A stretch of 64,000 nucleotides of DNA, taken from assembly GCF_900129375.1 (NCBI RefSeq), contig NZ_FQVN01000003.1, forward strand, positions 248,001 through 312,000, in the 5' to 3' direction. The notes under the pieces are model-generated. The model had not been told where the DNA came from and did no database searches. It worked only from the letters and a program-made list of their open reading frames with translations. Position 1 is the first letter of the stretch, and each line of letters begins with the position of its first letter. The position numbers were made by a program, and so were the translations under genes. Origin of the DNA: Streptoalloteichus hindustanus (GTDB lineage: Bacteria > Actinomycetota > Actinomycetes > Mycobacteriales > Pseudonocardiaceae). Shown here piece after piece: positions 18,056 through 27,010 of this stretch.

Positions 18056-18985
18056 TCAGTACTCCTGGCGGAGCAGGTCGAGGGCGTGCTGGAGATCGTG
18101 CGGGTACTCGCTGGCGAACTCCACCCAGCGGCCGTCGGCGGGGTGGGCGAAGCCCAGCATCCTGGCGTGCAGCCACTGCCGGGAGACGCCGAGGCGACGG
18201 GCCAGCACCGGGTCCGCCCCGTAGGTGAGGTCGCCGACGCACGGGTGGCGCAGGGCCGCGAAGTGCACCCGGATCTGGTGGGTGCGGCCGGTCTCCAGCC
18301 GCACGTCCACCAGCGAGGCCGACCGGAACGCCTCGGTCACCTCGTAGTGGGTGACGCTCGGCTTGCCCCCGGCCACCACGGCGAACTTGTAGTCGTGCTT
18401 CGGGTGGCGGTCGATCGGCGCGTCGATCGTGCCGCGCGTCGGATCGGGGTGGCCCTGCACCAGCGCGTGGTAGCACTTGTTGACCGTGCGCTCCTTGAAC
18501 GCCCGCTTCAGCACCGAGTAGGCGTGCTCGCTCTTGGCGACCACCATGACCCCGGTGGTCCCGGCGTCCAGCCGGTGCACCACGCCCTGCCGCTCGGCGG
18601 CCCCGGAGGTGGCGATGCGCACGCCGGCCGCGGCGAGGCCGCCGACGACGGTGGGCCCGGTCCACCCGGGGCTCGGGTGCACCGCGACGCCCACCGGCTT
18701 GTCCACGACGACGATGTCGTCGTCCTCGTGGAGCACCACCATGCCCTCGACCGGGACGGCCACGACCACCGCGGGCCGCTCCGGCGCCGGCAGCAGCACC
18801 TCCAGCCAGCTCCCGGCGACCAGCCGGTCGGACTTGCCGGCCGGGCGGCCGTCGACCAGCACGTCGCCGGCCTCGGTCAGGGTGGCCGCCGCCGTTCGGG
18901 ACAGCCCGAGCAGCTTCGACAGCCCGGCGTCCACCCGCATGCCGTCCAGCCCGTCCGGGACGGGCAACGTCCGCGAGTCCCTCAT
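18056..18985 (-). CDS. RluD-type pseudouridine synthase
   Basis: 309-residue RluA/RluD-family enzyme that isomerises uridines in rRNA (or tRNA). An N-terminal S4 RNA-binding region ([21 protein letters not shown]) precedes the catalytic domain with [15 protein letters not shown], the catalytic aspartate in [17 protein letters not shown], and [20 protein letters not shown]. The product corresponds to M. tuberculosis Rv1540, also next to lspA. The ATG overlaps the lspA stop (ATGA), indicating a two-gene operon. Confidence 0.93.
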   Translation of the reverse strand: MRDSRTLPVPDGLDGMRVDAGLSKLLGLSRTAAATLTEAGDVLVDGRPAGKSDRLVAGSWLEVLLPAPERPAVVVAVPVEGMVVLHEDDDIVVVDKPVGVAVHPSPGWTGPTVVGGLAAAGVRIATSGAAERQGVVHRLDAGTTGVMVVAKSEHAYSVLKRAFKERTVNKCYHALVQGHPDPTRGTIDAPIDRHPKHDYKFAVVAGGKPSVTHYEVTEAFRSASLVDVRLETGRTHQIRVHFAALRHPCVGDLTYGADPVLARRLGVSRQWLHARMLGFAHPADGRWVEFASEYPHDLQHALDLLRQEY

Positions 18986-19602
18986 CGCGTGACCTCCTGG
19001 TCCGTCCGCGCCTGGTCCCGGTCCCTGGTCCGGCTGCCGTCGTACTCACGCCCGAGCAGCGCCATGAGCACCAGGCAGGCCGCGCCCCCGACGACGGCCG
19101 AGTCGGCCAGGTTGAACACCGGCCACACGCTGCCGTCCGGCGCGAACAGCGACAGGAAGTCCACGACGTGGCCCCGCAGCGGGCCGGGCGCGCGGAAGAG
19201 CCGGTCGACCAGGTTCCCGAGCGCGCCGCCGGCCACCAGCCCCAGGCCCAGGGCCCAGCCGGCGGAGCGCAGCCGGGGCGCGATCCACACGATCCAGGCG
19301 ACCACGCCGAGCTTGACCAGGGTGAGCGCCCACGTCATGCCGGTGGCCAGCGAGAACGCCGCGCCGGAGTTGCGCAGCACCACGAGGTAGAGCCCACCGC
19401 CGAACAGCTCGACCGGGGGCTCGCCCTCCAGCCGCGCGACCACCACGATCTTCGTGACGAGGTCGAACGCGAACGCCGTCAACGCCACGACGACGAGCAG
19501 CGCCACCCGTCGCGGGGGCAGCGGCCGCGCGGAGCCGTCGTCGCCGACGGCGGGAGGGCTGCCTTCCGGGGCAGCGTCCGGCCTGGTGTCCTCTGAGCTC
19601 AC
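18982..19602 (-). CDS. lspA: Lipoprotein signal peptidase (signal peptidase II)
   Basis: Membrane aspartyl protease that removes signal peptides from diacylglyceryl-modified prolipoproteins. 206 residues with about 35 cytoplasmic N-terminal residues, then four membrane segments. The catalytic aspartates are in GNLVDRLF and [22 protein letters not shown] is the conserved first motif region. GTG 19602 is the start; GACAAT on the minus strand six bases upstream is a weak leaderless -10 candidate. Its start overlaps the tail of the preceding aminotransferase gene (stop at 19599) by 4 bases. Confidence 0.95.
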   Translation of the reverse strand: MSSEDTRPDAAPEGSPPAVGDDGSARPLPPRRVALLVVVALTAFAFDLVTKIVVVARLEGEPPVELFGGGLYLVVLRNSGAAFSLATGMTWALTLVKLGVVAWIVWIAPRLRSAGWALGLGLVAGGALGNLVDRLFRAPGPLRGHVVDFLSLFAPDGSVWPVFNLADSAVVGGAACLVLMALLGREYDGSRTRDRDQARTDQEVTR

Positions 19603-21014
19603 CCGGCCATTGTCCCTGAGCCGCAGCCGGGGCCGACGTCGCCCGCGTCACCGGTGAGCACGCCGGGCAGCGGGCGAGGGTCCGGGTCGGGCGCCCAGCG
19701 GCCCGCCACCAGCCGGTAGTCCCACCGGGGGCCGTGCCGGACGAGGTCGTCCAGAGCCGTCACGAACCGCTCGACGTGCTCCGCCGTGCTCGCGAGCCCG
19801 ACACTGGCCCGCAGGGCGCGGTCCCCGTCCACCTGGCCGGCCGCACCGCTCCCGGCGAGCAACGAGCGGGTGGCCAGGTGGGCGCAGAACGCGCCGTCGC
19901 GGACCCCGATCCCGTGCTCGGCGGACAGCGCCGCCGCCAGCAGGCCCGGATCGCCGGGCGACCCGTCCGGGTTGGTGACGGTGAAGGACACGACGCCCAC
20001 CCTGGGGTGGTCGGCGTCCCACAGGGCGAGCTGCCGCACGCCGGGGATCGTCGCCAACCCCTCGCGCAGGCGGCGGACCAGCGCCTCCTCGTGGGCCGCC
20101 ACCGCGTCCCAGCCGTGCTGGCACAACGCCTGGCAGGCGGCGGCGAGCGCGTGCACGCCGACGACGTTCGGCGAGCCGGCCTCGTGCCGTTCGGGCACCG
20201 CCGTCCAGGACACGCCGAGCCGGTCGCCGAGGTCGACGACCTGGCGGGTGGCGCCCCCGCCGACCAGGTACGGCTCGGCCGCCTGCAACCAGTCCGCCCG
20301 GCCGACCAGCGCGCCCGCGCCGAACGGCGCGTACAGCTTGTGCCCGGACAGCGCCACCCAGTCCACGTCCCACTCGGCGGCCCGCACCGGGCGGTGCGGG
20401 GCGAGCTGCGCCGCGTCGAGCACCACCCGCGCGCCGTGCCGCCGGGCCACGGCCGCCAGCTCGGCGACCGGCCACAGCTCGCCGGTGACGTTCGACGCGG
20501 CGGTGAGGACCACCAGCCGGGGGCCGACCGGACACCGCGCCAGTTCCGCGTCCAGCGCCGCCACCGCCGCCCCTGGCGAGGCGGGCACGCCGAGCCGGCG
20601 CACCTGACGGCCGCGCCACGGCAGCAGCGCGGCGTGGTGGTCGGTGTCGAACCGCAGCACGGTGGTCTCGCGGGGCAGCGACCGGGCCAGCAGGTTCAGC
20701 GCGTCTGTGGTGTTGCGGGTGAACACGACCGCCGCGCCGGCCGGCGCACCGACGAACCCGCGCACGACCGCCCGCGCCTGCTCGTAGACCCGGGTGGAGA
20801 CCTGGGAGGCGAAGCCGGCGCCCCGGTGCACGCTGGCGTACCAGGGCAACAGCTCGTCGACCGCGCGGCGCACCGGCTCCAGGCAGGGGGCGCTGGCGGC
20901 GTGGTCGAGGTTGGCGTAGGGCACCCGCTCACCGGTCACCAGCGGCACCTCGGGCTGACCGACCACCAGTGGGACGGGCGTCGGAACCGGGGACACGAGC
21001 GCGAGCGACGACAC
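19599..21014 (-). CDS. Class V aminotransferase / cysteine desulfurase-like PLP protein
   Basis: 471-residue fold-type I PLP enzyme of the NifS/selenocysteine lyase-like group. It has LDHAASAPCLEPVRRAV near residue 30, FTRNTTDALNLLA, DTDHHAALLPWR, LTAASNVTGELWPV, VLDAAQLAPHRPV and the PLP-lysine context ALSGHKLYAPFGAGALVGR. Substrate uncertain: sulfur mobilisation fits the family and also fits control by the SAM-IV riboswitch just upstream. GTG 21014 chosen because GAGGAGG precedes it; any longer frame would translate the riboswitch. The stop overlaps lspA by 4 bases, so lspA and the pseudouridine synthase may share the riboswitch-controlled transcript. Confidence 0.88.
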   Translation of the reverse strand: MSSLALVSPVPTPVPLVVGQPEVPLVTGERVPYANLDHAASAPCLEPVRRAVDELLPWYASVHRGAGFASQVSTRVYEQARAVVRGFVGAPAGAAVVFTRNTTDALNLLARSLPRETTVLRFDTDHHAALLPWRGRQVRRLGVPASPGAAVAALDAELARCPVGPRLVVLTAASNVTGELWPVAELAAVARRHGARVVLDAAQLAPHRPVRAAEWDVDWVALSGHKLYAPFGAGALVGRADWLQAAEPYLVGGGATRQVVDLGDRLGVSWTAVPERHEAGSPNVVGVHALAAACQALCQHGWDAVAAHEEALVRRLREGLATIPGVRQLALWDADHPRVGVVSFTVTNPDGSPGDPGLLAAALSAEHGIGVRDGAFCAHLATRSLLAGSGAAGQVDGDRALRASVGLASTAEHVERFVTALDDLVRHGPRWDYRLVAGRWAPDPDPRPLPGVLTGDAGDVGPGCGSGTMAG

Positions 21015-21048
21015 GAGACCTCCTCGGGGAGTCCGATCGGACCCACGA

Positions 21049-21165
21049 GGGGTCCGCGCTTGCCCGACGCACCCCGCGCCGGACCAGGTCCTCACCCGGG
21101 GCACCCCACCGCGGTTGGAGGGTTGCCGGCCAGCGAGCCGGGGCTTCGCGCTGGCGCTCATGACC
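21049..21165 (-). ncRNA. SAM-IV riboswitch
   Basis: Minus-strand leader beginning GGTCATGAGCGCCAGC and continuing through CCCCGGCTCGCTGGCCGGCAA, CCCTCCAACCGCGGTGGGG, TGCCCCGGGTGAGGACC and ending CAAGCGCGGACCCC. These are the conserved SAM-IV aptamer blocks, including the CCGGCAACCCTCC-GCGGTGGGGTGCCCCGGGTGA core. TAATCT on the minus strand at 21180-21175 is the -10 box and puts the RNA start at the aptamer edge. After the aptamer, GGACCC-CTCGT-GGGTCC forms a hairpin before the GAGGAGG ribosome-binding site, so control of translation initiation is likely. Confidence 0.9.
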
Positions 21166-21284
21166 TTGATCAGCAGATTAGCGCCAGTTCCCCGACCGCG
21201 CGCCGGACCTCTCGCATGACGGGACGGGGGACGTCACCGGCGGTGCCGGCCGCCGGCCCGGGGTCGGGGCCGTCGGGGACGCCG

Positions 21285-22769
21285 TCAGTCCCCCTCGCCG
21301 GACTCGCCGCGCCACCGGGCGTACCGGCCGGCGCGGTCGACGGCGCGGACGCGCTGCTCGGCCGCGTCCCGGACCGCCTCGGTCGCCACCACCAGGAGCT
21401 GGTCGCCCTCGGCCAACCGGGTCGCGGGCTCCGGGGTGAACGCGGCGTCGCCCCGCACCACCAGGCTGACCGTGGCGCCGACCGGCAGCCGCAGCTCGCT
21501 CAGGTACACGCCGTGCAGCCGGGAGCCCGGTGGGACGCGGACCTGGAGCAACACCGCGCCCAGCTCGTCCAACGGGGCCGCGTCCACCTCGATCTCCCTG
21601 GCCCCGCCCCGCCGCACCAGCCCCAGCGCCCTGGCCAGTACGGGCAGCGTCCCGCCCTGGAACAGGGTCAACAACACGACGATCACGAACACGACGTCCA
21701 CGAGCCGCTGCGCGTCGGGCACGCCCTCGGTCAACGGCACCAGGGCCAGCACGATCGGCACCGCGCCCCGCAGCCCCGACCAGGACAGGAACACCTGCTC
21801 CCGCCACGGCACGCGGAACGGCAGGGCCGCCAACAGCACCGACAGCGGCCGCGCCACCAGCAGCAGCACCCCGCCGGCCACCAGGGCCGGCACCAGCACG
21901 CCGGGCAGGCGCTCCGGCGAGGCGTACAGCCCGAGCAGGACGAACAGGCCGATCTGGGCCAGCCAGCCCAGCCCCTCGGCGAAGGAGAGCGTGTCGCCGC
22001 GGTGCGGCAGCCGCGCGTTGCCCAGCACCAGCCCCGCGACGTAGGTGGCGAGCAGCCCCGAGGAGTGCAGGCCCTGCGCCGCGCCGTAGCTGAGCACGCA
22101 GACCGAGACCGTGGCCAGCGGGTACAGGCCGGTGGCCGGCAGGGCGGAGCGCCGGAGCGCCGACGCGCCCAGGCAGCCGAGCGCGAAGCCGACGACGGCG
22201 CCCACCGCCAGCTCGTAGAGCACCTGCAGCGGCGTCCACCACCGCAGCGGGTCGGCCGAGGCGAGCAGGATGACGGCGAGGAAGACCGGCGCGTCGTTCA
22301 GGCCGGACTCCAGTTCCAGCGCGCCGGCCAGCCGGCGGCCCACGCCGACGCCCCGCAGGACGCTGAACACGGCGGCGGCGTCGGTCGACGACAGCACCGC
22401 GCCCCAGAGCAGCGCGATCCGCCAGTCCAGGTCGAGCAGGAAACGCAGGGCCGCTCCGGTGACGCCGACGCTCACGACGACGGCCACGGTGGACAGCGCC
22501 AGGCCGATGCCGAGCGCGGGCCGGACGTTGCGCCACCGCGTGCTCAGCCCGCCCTCGGCCAGGATCAGCACCAGCGCGGCGATCCCGAGCGACTGGGTCA
22601 GCGGCGCGTCCTCGAACCGGATGCCCAGCCCCGCCTCGCCGAGCAGCAGGCCGATCCCCAGGTAGAGCAGCAGCGAGGGCAGCCCCAGCCGGACCGACAC
22701 CCGGACCGCCAGCACTGCCAGCAGGACCACGGCGGCGCCGATCCCGAGCACGGCCGGCAGACCCGTCAC
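21285..22769 (-). CDS. K+/H+ antiporter of the NhaP2/CvrA type
   Basis: 494-residue membrane protein with about 12-13 helices of the monovalent cation:proton antiporter family and a cytoplasmic regulator domain. Signatures include LLYLGIGLLLGEAGLG near residue 35, WGAVLSSTDAAAVFSVLRG with the TD transport-site motif, LESGLNDAPVFLAVIL, and WSGLRGAVPIVLAL. From about residue 395 the cytoplasmic part (LQVRVPPGSRLHGVYLSELRLP, TVSLVVRGDAAFTP, LAEGDQLLVVA) is a TrkA-C-like domain. GTG 22769 follows GGGAGG. Ion preference is not settled by sequence. Confidence 0.9.
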   Translation of the reverse strand: MTGLPAVLGIGAAVVLLAVLAVRVSVRLGLPSLLLYLGIGLLLGEAGLGIRFEDAPLTQSLGIAALVLILAEGGLSTRWRNVRPALGIGLALSTVAVVVSVGVTGAALRFLLDLDWRIALLWGAVLSSTDAAAVFSVLRGVGVGRRLAGALELESGLNDAPVFLAVILLASADPLRWWTPLQVLYELAVGAVVGFALGCLGASALRRSALPATGLYPLATVSVCVLSYGAAQGLHSSGLLATYVAGLVLGNARLPHRGDTLSFAEGLGWLAQIGLFVLLGLYASPERLPGVLVPALVAGGVLLLVARPLSVLLAALPFRVPWREQVFLSWSGLRGAVPIVLALVPLTEGVPDAQRLVDVVFVIVVLLTLFQGGTLPVLARALGLVRRGGAREIEVDAAPLDELGAVLLQVRVPPGSRLHGVYLSELRLPVGATVSLVVRGDAAFTPEPATRLAEGDQLLVVATEAVRDAAEQRVRAVDRAGRYARWRGESGEGD

Positions 22770-23120
22770 CCCACCTCCCGGTCAGTCGAGGTTCCCCCAT
22801 TGTGCGGGTTGCCCGACGGCCGGCGGGGTCCGATGTGGACACACGCTGGGCCTCTCGCGCCGGCGGCCAGGAAGCGGGGCGCACGCGGCCAGGAGAAGGA
22901 GGTTCGTCCCGACAGCTCTCGGAGGTGTTGGGCTTCCCCACCCTGGCCGTCCACCCGTGACGCTCACTCGCGCCGAGTGCCGACGCGCTCGGTCCCCGAA
23001 GCTCCGCGCGCCTCCTCACCGGGGTCGGGCTCGACACCCACCGCGCCGACGCCGGCCCTGCCCACCGGCCGAATCCGCCGCCCCAGACCGCCCCCGGCTC
23101 CGAACCGCCCCTCCCCGAGA
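22770..23120. other. Intergenic interval upstream of the antiporter
   Basis: Left part of a 737 bp gap between ileS and the antiporter. It must carry the antiporter promoter. I see no clear TANNNT box at leaderless distance, no hairpin and no plausible coding frame. The right part of the gap holds repeat copy C and two ileS terminators. Confidence 0.45.
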
Positions 23121-23297
23121 ACAGCCCCCACCCGTCCCGGGGGGCGAGCCCCGCTCCAGCCTATCCAGCGGATACCCGGCGCCGAAAGCACCACATCGTC
23201 CTCTGTGGACAACTCGCCGCCCTGTGGACAACCCACGTCACCCCAGAGTGAAAGAAACTCCGGAAAGGGTGAAACCACAAGGAAACCCTTGACGCAG
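23121..23297. repeat. Dispersed DnaA-box element, copy C
   Basis: Core 23121-23165, 38 bp spacer, TGTGGACAA at 23204-23212 and again at 23223-23231 (19 bp apart). TGACGCAG follows at 23290-23297, 86 bp from the first box, the same distance as in copy B. The core differs from copy D only at the first base. Located downstream of ileS and upstream of the antiporter, both minus-strand genes, so unlike B and D it is not between convergent genes. Confidence 0.8.
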
Positions 23298-23390
23298 CAC
23301 CAACAACCGAGAGCGCCAGAGGCGCAGATCCACCGAGACAGAGCCGCAAGATCCCCAGCAGCTCTCCGGAAACCGGCACCCCACACGAGA

Positions 23391-23422
23391 GGGCCGCGCC
23401 CGGGAAACCCCGAGCGCGGCCC
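23391..23422 (-). terminator. Second hairpin downstream of ileS
   Basis: GGGCCGCGC (23391-23399) pairs perfectly with GCGCGGCCC (23414-23422), 14-base loop. It could be a backup terminator to the hairpin at 23457-23500. Confidence 0.6.
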
Positions 23423-23456
23423 GTCGACTCACGAACACCCGCCGAAGCGGGAGAAA

Positions 23457-23500
23457 CCTGGCCGGGTGAACCACGATCCGATCGGGTTCACCCAGCCAGG
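23457..23500 (-). terminator. ileS terminator
   Basis: Long hairpin 7 bases past the ileS stop: CCTGGC then GGGTGAACC (23464-23472) pairs with GGTTCACCC (23485-23493) then GCCAGG, 12-base loop, one mismatch in the lower stem. Confidence 0.78.
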
Positions 23501-23506
23501 ACCACC

Positions 23507-26500
23507 TCACACCTTGGCGACCGCCACCCGCACCGGGGCACCCTCGCCGACCGCGCCGTCGAAGGCGTCGTCCCCGGCCGGGCCGTACGCCACCGAGTCC
23601 GCCAGCGTCTCGGCGGCCAGGAACTCCTGGTGCGCCCGCACCGCGTCGACCACGTCCGCCGGCAGCTCCAGGGTCACCGCGATCCGGTCGGAGACGTGCA
23701 GGTCGGCGGCGCGCCGGGCCTGCTGCACCACCCGCACCACGTCCCGGACCAGGCCCTCGGCCGCCAGCTCCGGCGTCACCTCGGTGTCCAGCACGACCAG
23801 GCCACCGCCGCCCGGCAGCGCGGCGGCCGCGCCCGGGTCGGTGGAGACCAGCCGCTCCTCGTACTCGCCCGGCACCAGCTCGATCCCGGCGGCTACCACG
23901 GCGCCCGTCTCGGACCGGCTCCACTCACCCGACTTCACCGCGCGGATGACCTTCTGCGTGTCGGCGCCCAGCCGGGGGCCGCAGGCCCTGGCGTTCACCG
24001 TCAGCTCGAAGTGGCCGTGCGCGGCGACGTCGGGGGTCAGCAGGACCTCCTTGACGTTCACCTCGTCCCGCACCAGCTCCGCGAACGGCTCCAGCGCCGC
24101 CGCGTCCGGCGTGGCCACCACCAGCCGGGCCAGCGGCAGCCGCACCCGCAGCTTGTTCGCCTTGCGCAGCGACAACGCCGAGGAGCAGACCTGCCGCACC
24201 TCGTCCATCGCCCGCACCAGCGCCTCGTCGGCGGGCAGCTCGTCGGCCGCCGGCCAGTCGGCCAGGTGCACCGAGCGGCCCCCGGTCAGCCCCCGCCACA
24301 CCGCCTCGGTGGTCAGCGGCAGCAACGGCGCCGCCACCCGGGAGACGACCTCCAGCACGGTGTGCAGGGTGTCGACGGCGTCCCGGTCCCCTGACCAGAA
24401 GCGGTCCCGGGAGCGCCGCACGTACCAGTTGGTGAGGACCTCCAGGAAGTCCCGCAGCGCGGCGCACGCCCCGGACAGGTCGTAGCCCTCCAGCGCGGCG
24501 GTGGCGTCCCGCACCAGGTCGTGCGTCTTCGCCAGGACGTAGCGGTCGAGGACGTGCTGGGAGTCCGTCCGCCACGTGCCCTCCACGCCCTCGGCGTTGG
24601 CGTACAGCGCCAGGAAGTACCAGGAGTTCCACAGCGGCAGCACCGCCTGCCGCACGGCGTCCCGGATGCCCCGCTCGGTCACCACCAGGTCGCCGCCCCG
24701 CAGGATGGGCGAGGACATCAGGAACCAGCGCATGGCGTCCGAGCCGTCCCTGGCGAACACCTCGTTGACGTCCGGGTAGTTGCGCCGGGACTTGGACATC
24801 TTCTGGCCGTCGTCGCCGAGCACGATGCCGTGCGCGACGCAGTTGCGGAACGCCGGCCGGTCGAACAGCGCGGTCGCCAGCACGTGCAGCGTGTAGAACC
24901 AGCCCCGCGTCTGGCCGTTGTACTCGACGATGAAGTCGCCGGGGAAGTGGTCCTCGAACCACTCGCGGTTCTCGAACGGGTAGTGCACCTGGGCGAACGG
25001 CATCGAGCCGGACTCGAACCAGCAGTCCAGCACCTCCGGCACCCGGCGCATCATCGACCTGCCGGTCGGGTCGTCCGGGTTGGGCCGCACCAGCTCGTCG
25101 ACGTGCGGGCGGTGCAGGTCGGCCGGGCGCACGCCGAAGTCGCGCTCCAGCTCGTCCAGCGAGCCGTAGACGTCCGTCCTCGGGTAGTTGGGGTCGTCGG
25201 AGACCCACACCGGGATCGGCGAGCCCCAGTACCGGTTCCGCGAGATCGACCAGTCGCGGGCGTTCTCCAGCCACTTGCCGAACTGGCCGTCCCTGATGTG
25301 CTCCGGGACCCAGTTGATCTCCTGGTTCAGCTCGACCATGCGGTGCTTGAACTTGGTCACCGCGACGAACCAGGAGGAGACCGCCTTGTAGATCAGCGGG
25401 TTGTCGCAGCGCCAGCAGTGCGGGTAGCTGTGGTCGTAGGTCTCGTGCCGCAGCACGACACCCCGCCGCTTCAGCTCGGCGATGACCGGCTTGTTGGCCG
25501 CGAAGACGTGCACGCCCACGTGGTCGGGCACGAGCTGGTTGAACTCGCCCCGCGAGTCCACAGTCTCCACGACCGGGATTCCGTAGGCGGTGCACAGCAG
25601 GTTGTCGTCCTCGCCGAAGGCCGGTGCCATGTGGACGATGCCGGTGCCGTCCTCGGTGGACACGAAGTCGCCGGGCAGCACCTGGAACGCCTGCTCGGTG
25701 CCGAACGTCGCGGTGTCGGCGAGGTAGTCGAACAGCGGCGCGTAGCGCCGGCCCACCAACTCGGAGCCGCGGTGCCGGGCCACGACGGTCGGCTGCTCGC
25801 CCAGCTCCCTGGCGTAGGCCCCCAGGCGCGACTCGGCCAGCAGGTACCGCTCGCCGGGCGCCTTCTCGGTCTCCACGACGACGTAGTCGACGTCCGGGCC
25901 GACGGCCAGCGCCATGTTCGACGGCAGCGTCCACGGGGTCGTCGTCCACGCCAGCGCCAGCTCGCCGGACTCCAGCCGGAAGCCGACGGTCAGCGCCGGG
26001 TCCTGCCGGTCCCGGTAGACGTCGTCCATCCGGGTCTCGGTGTTGGACAGCGGCGTCTCGCACCGCCAGCAGTAGGCGAGCGTCCGGTGGCCCTGGTAGA
26101 TCAGCCCCTTGTCCCACAGGGTCTTGAACGCCCACATGACGCTTTCCATGTAGTCCGTGTCGAGCGTCTTGTAGTCGTTGTCGAAGTCGACCCACCGGGC
26201 CTGGCGGGTGACGTAGTCCCGCCACTCGCGGGTGTAGCGCAGCACCGACTCGCGGCAGGCCTCGTTGAAGCGGGCCACGCCCATGTCCTCGATCTCGGAC
26301 TTGTGCGAGATGCCGAGCTGCTTCTCCGCCTCGACCTCGGCGGGCAGGCCGTGGCAGTCCCAGCCGAACCGGCGCTCGACGTGGCGGCCCCGCATGGTGT
26401 GGAACCGGGGGACCACGTCCTTGACGTAGCCGGTCAGCAGGTGGCCGTAGTGGGGGAGGCCGTTGGCGAACGGCGGGCCGTCGTAGAAGACGAACTCGTT

Positions 26501-26662
26501 CGCGCCCCGCGCCCCGGTCTCCCTGGCCTCGACGCTGGCCTGGAACGTGCGGTCGGCGGCCCAGTAGCCGAGCACGTCCTCCTCGAGCTGGGGGAAGGAG
26601 GGCTGCGCCGGCACGCCGTGGGCTGAGCCGGAGCCGGGCAGCGAAACCTTCGGATAGGCCAT
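23507..26662 (-). CDS. ileS: Isoleucyl-tRNA synthetase
   Basis: Class I synthetase charging tRNA-Ile, 1051 residues. The HIGH signature is in [20 protein letters not shown] near residues 62-81, and KMSKS in [12 protein letters not shown]; the editing domain has [18 protein letters not shown] is characteristic of the eukaryote-like IleRS2 type, often naturally resistant to mupirocin; the resistance itself is inference. The C-terminus carries the anticodon and editing-linked region without an obvious zinc-cysteine cluster. Expression is controlled by a T-box leader immediately upstream and ended by a strong hairpin. Confidence 0.97.
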   Translation of the reverse strand: MAYPKVSLPGSGSAHGVPAQPSFPQLEEDVLGYWAADRTFQASVEARETGARGANEFVFYDGPPFANGLPHYGHLLTGYVKDVVPRFHTMRGRHVERRFGWDCHGLPAEVEAEKQLGISHKSEIEDMGVARFNEACRESVLRYTREWRDYVTRQARWVDFDNDYKTLDTDYMESVMWAFKTLWDKGLIYQGHRTLAYCWRCETPLSNTETRMDDVYRDRQDPALTVGFRLESGELALAWTTTPWTLPSNMALAVGPDVDYVVVETEKAPGERYLLAESRLGAYARELGEQPTVVARHRGSELVGRRYAPLFDYLADTATFGTEQAFQVLPGDFVSTEDGTGIVHMAPAFGEDDNLLCTAYGIPVVETVDSRGEFNQLVPDHVGVHVFAANKPVIAELKRRGVVLRHETYDHSYPHCWRCDNPLIYKAVSSWFVAVTKFKHRMVELNQEINWVPEHIRDGQFGKWLENARDWSISRNRYWGSPIPVWVSDDPNYPRTDVYGSLDELERDFGVRPADLHRPHVDELVRPNPDDPTGRSMMRRVPEVLDCWFESGSMPFAQVHYPFENREWFEDHFPGDFIVEYNGQTRGWFYTLHVLATALFDRPAFRNCVAHGIVLGDDGQKMSKSRRNYPDVNEVFARDGSDAMRWFLMSSPILRGGDLVVTERGIRDAVRQAVLPLWNSWYFLALYANAEGVEGTWRTDSQHVLDRYVLAKTHDLVRDATAALEGYDLSGACAALRDFLEVLTNWYVRRSRDRFWSGDRDAVDTLHTVLEVVSRVAAPLLPLTTEAVWRGLTGGRSVHLADWPAADELPADEALVRAMDEVRQVCSSALSLRKANKLRVRLPLARLVVATPDAAALEPFAELVRDEVNVKEVLLTPDVAAHGHFELTVNARACGPRLGADTQKVIRAVKSGEWSRSETGAVVAAGIELVPGEYEERLVSTDPGAAAALPGGGGLVVLDTEVTPELAAEGLVRDVVRVVQQARRAADLHVSDRIAVTLELPADVVDAVRAHQEFLAAETLADSVAYGPAGDDAFDGAVGEGAPVRVAVAKV

Positions 26663-26930
26663 CGGGCGGTGCTCCTCGCGGTCTCTCGCGTCACTCGCAC
26701 GAGCACCGGATCACTGCCACCGGTGCCCACACGGGGACGACACGCCCTGGTCGGGCGTCCCGCGGTACCACCCCGCTTGCCGACGCGCGCCCGGTGCGGG
26801 CGAGCGACGACCTCTCGTTGCCGGCTGTGACGGGCCGGACCCGTCCGGTTCTACTGGGGCGGCCGCCACTCCTCGCGCGGACCGCCTGTTCTTCCGGAGG
26901 CTCCCCGGTGATGGCCGGATCGACGCCTTG
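26663..26930 (-). ncRNA. ileS T-box riboswitch, translational type
   Basis: Minus-strand leader of ileS. The conserved T-box GGGGTGGTACCGCGGG occurs near 26758-26774. The specifier is ATC (Ile) at 26912-26910 within GGCCATCACCGG, in a compact stem I followed by GGAAGAACAGG. Just before the start codon, GGTGCTC (26707-26701) pairs with GAGCACC (26674-26668), burying the ribosome-binding site GAGGAGC (26677-26671). Uncharged tRNA-Ile should free it. The -10 box is TACTCT at 26943-26938. This is the ultrashort stem I architecture known for actinobacterial ileS T-boxes. Confidence 0.92.
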
Positions 26931-27010
26931 TGCGTCCAGAGTAACCGGTGCGGGCAAGTCGCTTCGCGGCCCTCACCGGCGCGCTCCGCGCGACCGGGGA
27001 GGACGGCAGG

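Noticed and set aside
21017-21161. Upstream extension of the class V aminotransferase from an ATG at 21161
   Set aside because: Those codons are the SAM-IV aptamer; the ribosome-binding site points to GTG 21014.
19734-24485. A plus-strand frame of about 1580 codons across aminotransferase, antiporter and ileS
   Set aside because: It crosses several well-supported minus-strand genes, the SAM-IV aptamer and terminators; composition is Arg/Pro/Ala-rich shadow translation.
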